64,000 bases of DNA, taken from NCBI GenBank assembly GCA_949358305.1, contig OX442315.1:3844001-3908000 (forward strand), in the 5' to 3' direction. Position numbers and translations under genes: made by a program. The notes beneath the pieces were generated by a model. The model did no database searches. It was not told where the DNA came from and saw nothing but the letters and a program-made list of their open reading frames with translations. The number at the start of each line of letters is the position of its first letter. The first letter of the stretch is position 1. Below are positions 11,201 through 19,610 of the stretch, piece after piece. The stretch comes from Strigamia acuminata (taxonomy: Eukaryota > Arthropoda > Chilopoda > Geophilomorpha > Linotaeniidae).

Positions 11201-11316
11201 ACTTGAATGAGAGCGAAGATCCCTCGGACTACTCTTCAAGATTGACCACATCTCCCAACCTGGACGAACCAAGTTCGGAAGATAAGCCAAGCTACGCCGA
11301 TAACTTGAAGAAATAA
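8202..11316 (+). CDS. Third ORF of element 1, spliced; unknown function
   Basis: Reading the DNA gives two exons: 8202-8354 (51 codons from ATG, acidic) and 8626-11316. The 271-bp intron begins GTAAGT and ends CTAATATTTAG. Both junctions are phase 0, and the exon-2 frame is open 141 nt upstream of any in-frame ATG, up to the acceptor. The product would be 947 aa. It has an Arg/Glu/Asp-rich coiled-coil-like middle, Pro/Ser/Thr-rich linkers, a short proline run, and a more hydrophobic helical block near nt 10270-10660. No signal peptide, transmembrane anchor, zinc finger or enzyme motif is visible, so it is not a recognisable Env. The block ending PP-D-W-VPST recurs in element 2. Unspliced RNA would give only a 55-aa peptide. 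I do not recognise the protein; the splice sites are inferred. Confidence 0.75.
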
Positions 11317-11499
11317 TCAATGGCAAATTCGAAACGAGAAGACTGTCTTCTCTAAAGAACCAAGAAACTATTTATGTATCAATTTCAAGAATGTAAAATA
11401 TTTTATTCATCATTCATCATCCTTTAATAAAAAGATTGTTTTATGATTAGATATTGTTCCACCTTTTATTTTAAAGGGGGGCCCCGATGATTTATTCTC

Positions 11500-11510
11500 G
11501 GGGAGGGACG
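11500..11510 (+). other. Polypurine tract of element 1
   Basis: GGGGAGGGACG sits directly before the 3' LTR, in the position for plus-strand priming. Element 2 has a near-identical tract at 24226-24237. Confidence 0.75.
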
Positions 11511-12140
11511 TGTGGTGATTCGGCATCACCTGAAGAAGTAATTAGCGACGATTATCATGTTATTAATCCTCGCCACTAGAGCGCGCTAGAAATACCGACT
11601 AGACTGACTAGTCTCGTGTTTCTGCGAACCTGCATAATCAGAAGGATTTGCATATGACGTCATTTCCGGCTAATATATAACGCCAACGCTTGACCGGAAA
11701 TATACTACAGTTACCACATTTCAGCAAGAGCACCATTCACCTCACCTTTCAGGCCGTTTCACGGATTGATCGAGGACCGGTGCCCGCTGACCATTCAACT
11801 GTACAACAGCCACATTTATTTAGCGTAGCCAAACTACGCTAGAATAAATATCCAAGCGATATTCGTTTAATTCGCACGAGAAAGCGAATTCTCGCGTGTT
11901 CGTTATAACACGTGGAAATAACCCTAGACAACAACACAGACCACGCGTAGGACTAAACAATAGGATCTACCATTGTTTAGCGGCGACTCGTATTCGCAGA
12001 AGAATCCGAGGACCATCATTGGAATCACCTTAACCTTTACTGTATTAGTAAGCGTGTTTAATAAAGCAGTATTATATCTTTTATTGTATTTCCCGAGTAC
12101 TATTATTTATTATCTTTAACCACAAAGTCGAATCACGACA
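11511..12140 (+). repeat. 3' LTR of element 1
   Basis: 630 bp with no difference from the 5' LTR seen by eye. Its AATAAA at 12060-12065 would terminate the element RNA. The target duplication GTGT follows at 12141-12144. Confidence 0.95.
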
Positions 12141-12144
12141 GTGT

Positions 12145-13420
12145 GTAAAACATGCCGGCAGTCTGGGAAAACTCGAGTTACATCGGCAAATACGGCTTAC
12201 GGCTTAAAGTGGGGTGATATGGCACTAATAAATAAAATTGAATTTCCTACCCTTTTAATTGTAAAGGTGACAACATTTGATTTGAAAAGATGGCCAGCAT
12301 GGTAAGGTGGTAAAATCATAGGAAGAATACTTCTCCTTTTTGCTGTTAAGGTTATCTGGTTTACGGATTTTGTATTCGGATTAGTTGTTTTGTGTTTAAA
12401 ATTTACTTCACTTACCATTATCATGTGTTTATCCGAAAAATTCATATTTGACTGAATTTGAATTTTCATTTTGTTTTCTGGTCCATGTTTAATTTGGTTT
12501 ACTAAGTTTAAAGAAAAGAATGTGTGTTTAAGACCACACGATAAAAATTAAACTTCTGGTAAATCGTGTGGGATAGATGTTAAATTTAAAAGTGTTTTTG
12601 ATTATCGCCACCAGTTGGCGCTGTGTTGTTGTTTCTCTATAGACTTGCAATTTTGTATTCAATATTATATGTATGCCTATTTTTGTTAATGCAGTAAAAA
12701 TACATATTACTGCCATGATGAGTGATTTCTTCTAACAACAAACCGGACTTCATGTAAATCGGACATAAAATCACCATTTTGTAATTTGTAATTTTTGGTA
12801 TTGGGTATTGGTATTTGGGTACAAAAACCCAATAAAGTTTCAACTTTTGATCCATTTGGATCTCTTTTTCCAAAAACTAATTTTTGTTGAGTTCGGCTCT
12901 TCCTCCATTCTTATAAAGTGGCATTGTTGATGCCAAAATCCCCACCAAAATCCAGCCAAGAATTTCAAAACGATTCTGATTGGCTGTCAAAGTCACATGA
13001 CCAAAACACAAACAAGCTTGAAGCTGGAAAATCGAACTCACAAGTCAGTTTGATCAAAGCGTGCGAGTACAAACTCACTTAAAATCAAACCTTTAAATAT
13101 AAACGCAAGCTTGTGTTTGCTCCAACAGGCAAGTTTTTAGACGCTTTTTCATGTAAAAGCAAGCTGTTAAATTTTACCTGTTCCCTTGTGTTTCCACCTT
13201 AAGACTAGATAACCTAACTCACCATTTTCAATACTTGTAAACATTGCATGAAGTAGGCAAGTTTCTTGCATTTTAAATCGATTGGAATATACTTTGGATC
13301 CCTGTAAGACAAGTTTAGGTTTTCATGTAGTATACAAAGAGTCAAAGCAAATCTTATTTGTAAACATACAGTGTAAGCCGTGTTGTCTGGACTGGACACA
13401 GCACAGGCCCCACAGATTAA
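12145..13420. repeat. Segmental duplicate, copy 1 (pairs with 26103-26710)
   Basis: Blocks at 12170-12550 and 13200-13400 match 26110-26500 and 26510-26710 closely, including channel exon 2. A ~650-bp segment at about 12553-13199 is present only here, between TTAA-containing edges, so it is either an insertion in this copy or a loss in the other. I recognise no gene in that extra segment. Confidence 0.7.
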
Positions 13421-13603
13421 TTTCTGTTAGGAAACCATGTTGGCAACTCCAAAACCAAATTTCAAAAAAATCTGAACGATGGATTTTGAGGTATGGGTAC
13501 CTTTTCGAACAACATTTTGACATTTTTGGACATCAAAGTAGCCGTACCACAAAAGCCGCAAGCGCTAGGCGAAATTTTGAATTTATCGTCTGTGTGAGTG
13601 TTA

Positions 13604-13941
13604 TGCGTGGTTCACACTTACACCACTTTTCTAGAACTTTTGATTTTCTAAAAGTCTAAGTTTTACAAATCTGAAATCAGTTGTTCGCACTTAAGGATAG
13701 TTTTATACAAGTGTCATGACCAAGTGGCCCACTTATTGGCAGCCATTTTTTGTAAACGTCAGTCCAAAACTAGTCACATGACACAATGGGGGCGTGTTTT
13801 GCAGTTGTGAAGTCAATTTTAAGAAAACTTTTCTACAACTTGAGTTGTAGAAAAATCCGCCATCTTGTTTTGAGTTCTAGAAAACCTGTGATAGTGTGAA
13901 CACAGGTTTTCTACAAAAGTGGTTTAGGTCTGAACAGGGCA
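13604..13941. mobile_element. Harbinger-like MITE, 338 bp
   Basis: The termini are inverted repeats: TGCGTGGTTCACACTTACAC at the left and, reversed, TGCCCTGTTCAGACCTAAAC at the right, both continuing into CCACTTTT. The element is flanked by TTA on both sides (13601-13603 and 13942-13944), the target duplication of PIF/Harbinger. There is no coding capacity. It lies in intron 1 of gene C and is absent from the homologous place in gene A. Confidence 0.7.
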
Positions 13942-14065
13942 TTAGTTTGATTTGTTTCACTTTGTTTTGCCTTGTTTGACCCAATTACGGTGAGGTAAGG
14001 TGAGATGAGCTCAATCTGAGTAGGGAATTTGCCTTCCTGCGTTAATAATTTTGTTAGATGCATTA

Positions 14066-15093
14066 TGCTAGGTTCCCACTCAACAGAGCAGAAAATCCAG
14101 TTTTCTGCCCAGTATATTTTCTGCTATGACGTCACTTCCTCTTATTTGGGCAGAAAATAGGGAGCAGTAAAAATAGATTCTATTCCTATTTTTTCTGCTG
14201 CAGAAAACCCCACAAGCCAATCAGATGATTTTCTGCCCATTGACGTCATATTGACCTCTGGCCAAGACAAAAGAATTTTAAACAAAATGGCTCCCGATCT
14301 AAATTAATTGTGGTCAGAAATAGTGGTATTTTTTTTTTAAATTGTGTACAATTTTCGAAGAGGATTTGGACACTATTAAGCCACTTTTGATCGCCGCATT
14401 TGATCGCTGAAATGCGGCCAAAAAGTGCGTAGCTTCCTATCGAAACTAAGCACCGATAATCGGGCGAACAGCAGACACATTTGATCGCACGAACACGGCC
14501 GGTGTTCAGCCGATTACCGGTGCTTGGTTTTGACGAAAACTAAGCACTTTCTGATCGAATTTGTTGGATCGAATGCGGCCGGTGTTTAGTACCGTAAAGT
14601 TTTTTTTTTTTTTGCCGTCGTCCGCCCACCCGAACGAACCAACGGCCGAACAGCCGAATACTCGTCCGGACGAGGGTTCGGCCGTTTGTTGGGCCTTTTA
14701 TTTGGCCATTCGTTCGGCCAGGCATTCGTCCAAACAAACGGGCGGGCAGACGGACGAGTACTGGCTGTTCGTTCGGCCGTTCAGGCGAGTGGACGGACGA
14801 ACGTTCGGCAATACAGCCAATACTGGGCCATTCGGGCGAGTGGACGGACGAACGTTCGGCAATACAGCCAATACTGGGCCGTTCGGCCGTTCGGCGTTTT
14901 ATCATGTGCCAGTTTGGGTCGATGGAGAAAAATATCTTTTACCCAAAATTGTCTTTCTTTTTTTGCTGTAAAATGAATTCCGCGATACTTTTCTGCCCAC
15001 TTTTCTGCCAGATGGGAACCAAAAGCAGAAAAGATAAATTTTCTGCCCTAAAAATTGTCTGCTGACTGAATTCAGTCGAGTGGGAACTTAGCA
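14066..15093. mobile_element. Harbinger-like non-autonomous element, 1028 bp
   Basis: The ends TGCTAGGTTCCCACTCAAC and (reversed) TGCTAAGTTCCCACTCGAC are inverted repeats, and the flanks are TTA (14063-14065 and 15094-15096). Gene A carries the uninterrupted sequence (ATTCATTAGTCACTCC near 26920-26935), which confirms insertion. Inside are TTTTCTGC repeats near both ends, a CGGCCG-rich inverted section, and a 51-bp direct repeat (about 14785-14886). The open frames on both strands across that GC-rich part do not resemble a transposase. Confidence 0.75.
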
Positions 15094-16284
15094 TTAGTCA
15101 CTACCGGCCACAAAGATTCCTGAAGCGCCTGAAGTTTGTAAATATGCTACGGGCTCCTGACTAGACTGCGATACACCAGACCACACAAGTTAACTTACAC
15201 TCTATTAAATCTAACTGACAGAAAAGAAAAATTGTCAAGTTTCTAATTTATTTTACATACTCTCGAAAAACTGATGTTTGCTATCAAGGAGGTGAATCGT
15301 TTCATTTGCATTATTTCATCAAAGTATGTCTTGTTGTCCATTACATAATTGCCATGTTTGCATTCTAGAATGATTAATGCCACATTTAGTTTGAAAAACA
15401 AACATGATATTCCTATTGGATTACCTGCAATACCCTTATTTAAATCTTTATATTCACGATATTTGTCCGTAAACCCCGAAGTTACATACACTGCTGGAAA
15501 GTCACCGACAGTTTCTTCAGCAATATCGGCACGAACTTTTATAGGCTTTTGGGCATAATAAACGATTTGACCCAAACATTGAAAAATGCATAAACAAAGT
15601 GTAACTATGCCGATGGATAGTCGACAAATTTGATATATCAATAAAAACTTTTTGTTCATTCCGGTTTCTAATGATGAAAGCGTAGATTCTTCCAACTTCA
15701 TTTTCACATGTCTTCTTGCAATTCTTCCAGCTTCTCTTATTTTTCCTCGAAAAGGCATACTACTTCGAAACAAAGAAAATATAAACAAGTCCCATAACAC
15801 TTTCTCAAAGGACGAATGTTTGAATGGTCAATGTTTTACCGGAACAGCAACCTGGAGAGTTCCGGCTTAGTGATATAATGTTAAAGCATGAAAAACACAA
15901 ATACAAATATCAAACTTACTCCAATGTCCACAGTTGAATGTTTACAAAGCTAGATGTAAATCAATGACAATTGTCTTGTGAGAAAAAAATAAAACACCCA
16001 ATCAATAAACCGTTTTATGAAATAATGATTTCCAATGCAGCCAGGTCAGCAAGAGTTTTATTGTTTTATTTTTTAAGTTGTATTTCTACAAACTACTAAA
16101 ACTAAATTACTGGTCACAAGTATTGCATGTGTGATAATCCCAAAATTACCCAGTGTATAAAATTACTCAGTGTGTAAATGCTGTTTACATGTGGCAAGAA
16201 TTTTGTGCTTGCATTGCACTTGGCATACAGTTTGAAATTAATTAACATTTAGTGTTAATTTGTGAAAGATGTGCAGATTTTACA
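15094..16284. other. Sequence around gene C exon 1 and up to gene B
   Basis: Apart from gene C exon 1, this stretch is A/T-rich. Its 15840-16090 part is duplicated at 27650-27950 upstream of gene A exon 1, so it probably includes the promoter region of these paralogues. No TATA/Inr pair could be assigned. 16100-16284 has no recognisable feature. Confidence 0.5.
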
Positions 16285-18382
16285 TTATTTTGTGAATTTA
16301 TCATGGATGATGTGGCAGAGAGTTTGCAATAATTCTAAGCACGAGAGAACTGACACTCCTAGGAAAAAACCCAAAATCGATCCACTCTCACTTATCAATT
16401 TCTCAACCGGCATAACAAATTTCTGCTTAAATATTTCATTAATATTACTTTCTAAACGAAATTTTGTGAATATTAGATGGTCAAGCTTGTGTATTTGCAT
16501 GTGTTCGCTGAACTGAGTGTAAACCATCTGATTGCAGGAGGGATGACATTTACAGTCACGAATAACATCAACATTGGAATAAACACTTAAGTAGCACTTT
16601 CTTGCTAATTTCGCTGATACCGAAGTGTTGCACGGTGTTAAACTCGATGAATTCATCAACGGTAATCTTAATCAAAATAATTCAAACCCTGAATACGATT
16701 AAGCTTATTATTAAATATTCCATATATTTCACCTGCATTTCATGCTTTTTTCTGACAATTTCTTGTCGAGACAATCTGTTGCGCATGTTTCGAATTTCTC
16801 TTGTGTCGTGCATGGATTTACTGGCGAGTCCAACCTTTCAATCTGCATTGGCATGGTGTTAAATACTAGTATCGTATTGCAACTTGGACTTACTGTTTGC
16901 TTAAAAAACTCCACCATCATCCACGAGTTGTGAGGATGCATCGCAAACTGTCTGCTATTCATTCTTTGGTGAGTTTCCATCAAAAAGAACTGCAAGTAAA
17001 TACTGCAACAGTCAATGCGTTCCAATTAACAAGTAAGTGTAATAATTAAGTCAGTGACGCATTACACTGTGCGGTCAAAATAAATGAAAATATTTCTATG
17101 CTAATTTTTGTTTAATTTTTATTAATATTGTCATGCGGGCTGAGTCGCGTCGTCTGCCGACCGCCTCAGACCAGCGCAAATATTGTTAAAGTTACTAAAA
17201 TCTATCACTAGACAGCGTGCTTGATGATTGCATCACTGCCCAGGACCCCCAAGCACCTTGATGCTGCGCCACTGAATTAAGTTCTGCGTTTCCTACTTTG
17301 GAATGAGAGTTGCATCTCAATCCATGTGTTGTAAAAGGTAAATACACTGCAGACTCCCATGGCAAGTACTTAATCCTATCTAAAACAAACAGGTGAATTT
17401 TATTATAACCGGTAAAAAAACATGGTGGCTGCAGCAGGCACATCTTCCTGCTGCTGAGCGTCACAGTGGTGAATGGTGAGAGCGGCAGAGGTTAGGACCA
17501 TGGCAGCTCATCCCACACGTCCTCACCCTCTGCTCTCCCAGCAACGTCTCTCTTCTCACCACACCACTCAGCTTCCACCTCCCCTGCTAGGCCAGTCAAC
17601 TCCGTGAGGGGGACGTCTTGGGGCCACTGGGCGGTTTGTGTAGTGATGCAGATCACCGAGGGTGGCCAAGAGGTCACAACCAATTAAAGCCGACCCAAAT
17701 CGGCGGACGGTTTGGTGTCAGCTTTCAAGCAGGTGTCATGTCCCTTTCTCATTCGTCTAAGATCAAAGCAGGCGTGTGGGATCTGCCCATTACAATAACA
17801 AAAAATTACAAAAAAAATATCAGTTACCGAATTTTAAGGTGATGCATGTTCCAAATATAGTTGGTATAAAAAACCTGCTTGCAAAACTAAGTTTTAAATA
17901 TGAAGCTTCTTCTCCAATTCCCCGTGCAAACGCCTTAAAAAAACTATCCTTTTGTATTTAGATATGCCACTAAAACAAGTGCTTACTTCAGCAGTCTCAT
18001 AAATATCCATGTCTCCAGATTCTTCCCATAAAAGATGAGCATCGTTTGCAAATTCAGATGGTTCATCGAGTAATTCCAAAATATCAATATCTTCCACACA
18101 AGTATCATTCAGAAGTTTCTTTATTTTCATTTTTTCTTTTTCATTGTATATTGCATCTGCTTCAGTGCATACAACGATAGAAGGCAGCTGAATATATTCT
18201 TCCTGCACAAGTTCAATGGTCTGAAATGTAGAGTAGGCTGTGAATGCCTTGAATTGTTCATAAATCAGAAATGAACAAAGACAACACAGCACAAGAACAA
18301 ACAGCTGTCTAAATCTAAGTCTCAAATTAAACTGCTTGTTGGTTTGCATTTGTTGATTCATCAGTTTCTCAACTTTGTACAT
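16285..18382 (-). CDS. DEG/ENaC-family (ppk-like) sodium channel, gene B
   Basis: Exons read on the minus strand: 18382-17987 (ATG, TM1 around LFVLVLCCLCSFLIYEQF, then LPSIVVCTE, the usual post-TM1 motif); 17948-17828 (ends GTCITLKF, like the GxCxTF motif); 16989 or 17010-16733 (VNPC, then a CATDC cysteine cluster); 16642-16285 (CKCHPSC, then the TM2/pore helix SESGSILGFFLGVSVLSCLE and a short tail, stop). Phases agree except between the second and third exons, so a short exon in 17827-17010 is probably missing from this model. The listed parts sum to roughly 370 aa, short for the family (500-600). The product would be a plasma-membrane cation channel subunit. It is the only one of the three copies without a visible break. 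Its ATG overlaps the stop of gene A by one base (TGATG). Confidence 0.75.
17011..17827. other. Large intron of gene B
   Basis: About 800 bp. A GC-richer block at 17190-17720 differs in composition from its surroundings and looks like an inserted repeat, but I find no inverted ends or target duplication. It must also hold any short missing exon of gene B. No other gene is seen. Confidence 0.4.
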
Positions 18383-18714
18383 CACTTGAATTTCAACTGG
18401 CTCTTTTTCTTTAAACAAAAGAGCAGCCGCTTCTTTAGTTTGCAAATGCTTTCAATAGACAGATCTACAATTGACAAACATGATAGACCCAGGTAAAAAC
18501 TCAAAAGTCCACCAATGTCACACATAAGAGCAATAAAGTCGTAGAAAAAGTATTCCGACAAACTGCGAAGCCAGTTGCTAAATGAATACATTTCTATTGA
18601 CTTGTCTCGGGTGTCGCTAAAGAAGTAATGCGAAGTGACCACTGTTTTTTCACATTCTGTTGGGCAGTGGCAATCAAAATGTGGACTAATTGTTTCGGAC
18701 ATAGTAGTTAGATT

Positions 18715-19534
18715 TGTGGTGAGCAAAGTGGATAAATATTCCCCCTAAGCGAATATTTGCCCTCTGACTCACTGCAATAGACGGGTCGTTCCCCTCGTGT
18801 TGGCTCCGCCTCTCCCTGAGCAGGTGTGTGCCCCGAGGGAAGTGAGGTGACGGGTGGCAAGCCCCCATTGGCTGTGCCTGCCCTTCACACTGACCCATAA
18901 AAGGGAGAAATTCCCGCCAAAAGACAGAACTTACACAAACGACACCAAGAACACAGCAACTACCTCACCGTCAGGCCAACTTCAACTACAAGTTAGGATT
19001 GATCGAGGATCGCTGAGTAAAGTGCAAACTGTAACTCTCACGAAGTCACTTGCGAGCTATTCCTGCGAAAGCACGAGAATAGCCCTTGTGAAATCACCCA
19101 GAATAATCGCCCAGACGATTATTCGCCGAAGTAAGTGTCCGAGTGCTTTGTAGGGAACCCCAAAGTTCCTAGACGAGGCCTCCGAGACGCTAAACCAAAC
19201 CCTAGACAACAGGCACGGATAGAAGACTCGAGAGAGCATTCCCCCGCGTCCGTGACGACGAATCCGTGACGAATTTACGACAACTCGAGACGCCGCCTTT
19301 GTTCTGCCGACCACGCGGAACCGACGACGCCATCTTGAGAAATCCTTTGTTCGACGCTGACCACGTCGACTCTAGAATTATTACTGAGTGTATTTTAAAG
19401 GCATAAAGCCTGGTGAATAAATTACCTGTTTATTTACATACATTTGGTATTCATTTGGGTATTTGCATAATTGATCACAGGTAAAGTATTACACGTTAGC
19501 GCTATTTAAACCTATCACCAGGTAGGACGCGACA
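18715..19534 (+). repeat. 5' LTR of element 2
   Basis: 820 bp. It contains an inverted CCAAT box (CCATTGG near 18865), a TATA-like CATAAAAGG (18896-18904) and AATAAA (19416-19421). The open frames inside it recur identically in the 3' LTR and are chance. Confidence 0.95.
18865..18904 (+). promoter_or_regulatory. LTR promoter of element 2 (CCAAT, TATA)
   Basis: An inverted CCAAT box lies about 30 bp upstream of CATAAAAGG. Initiation is expected near 18930. The same array is in the 3' LTR at +5523. Confidence 0.55.
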
Positions 19535-19536
19535 CG

Positions 19537-19554
19537 TGGGGGCCTGTCCGGGAT
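19537..19554 (+). other. Primer binding site of element 2, tRNA-Pro-like
   Basis: TGGGGGCCTGTCCGGGAT follows the LTR after 2 nt. It differs from the element 1 site at one base, which supports a shared primer. Confidence 0.75.
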
Positions 19555-19610
19555 TTAGAAATAAATCTCAAACTGAACTTGTGATCTCTTTTAAAAATAA
19601 CCAAATAAAA

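Larger units (their letters stand above)
367..12140 (+). mobile_element. Full-length Ty3/Gypsy-type LTR retrotransposon (element 1)
   Basis: Two 630-bp LTRs (367-996 and 11511-12140) start TGTGG, end ACGACA, and look identical by eye. The element is flanked by the 4-bp duplication GTGT (363-366 and 12141-12144). The order is LTR, tRNA-Pro-like primer site, gag (1091), pol (3970) with protease-RT-RNase H-integrase, a spliced third ORF (8202-11316), polypurine tract, LTR. Integrase after RNase H places it in Ty3/Gypsy (Metaviridae). All ORFs are open, so it looks young and possibly autonomous. It is inserted within channel gene C, in the opposite orientation. No envelope-like signal peptide or membrane protein is visible. 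Confidence 0.97.
13223..15758 (-). pseudogene. DEG/ENaC-family channel gene C, N-terminal exons; probably broken
   Basis: Exon 1 is 15758-15261 (166 codons from ATG). It has a charged start, then a transmembrane segment around KFLLIYQICRLSIG..LCLCIFQCLG (given in parts), followed by the extracellular start with FPAV. Its donor is GTATGT. Exon 2 is 13301-13223 (79 nt, TTACAG acceptor, GTGAGT donor) and joins in phase 0. The third exon is split by LTR element 1 (12141-12180 and ~320-366) and is frame-shifted relative to gene A. Members are trimeric amiloride-sensitive sodium channels with two membrane helices (ppk-like in arthropods). Exon 1 itself is open. Intron 1 has gained two Harbinger-like elements. 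No pore/TM2 exon for this copy is in the window. Confidence 0.65.

Noticed and set aside
14540-14976. ORFs of 96-136 codons on both strands
   Set aside because: They lie inside the Harbinger-like element, are mirrored on both strands by a GC-rich inverted segment, and resemble no transposase.
17195-17464. 89-codon minus-strand ORF in the gene B intron
   Set aside because: It does not resemble a channel domain and begins at a non-ATG codon; probably part of a dispersed repeat. A short piece after TTTTAG could be a missing exon, but I could not support it.
18854-19314. ORFs inside the LTRs of element 2
   Set aside because: Repeated identically in the other LTR and lying over promoter, R and U5 sequence. 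No protein similarity.
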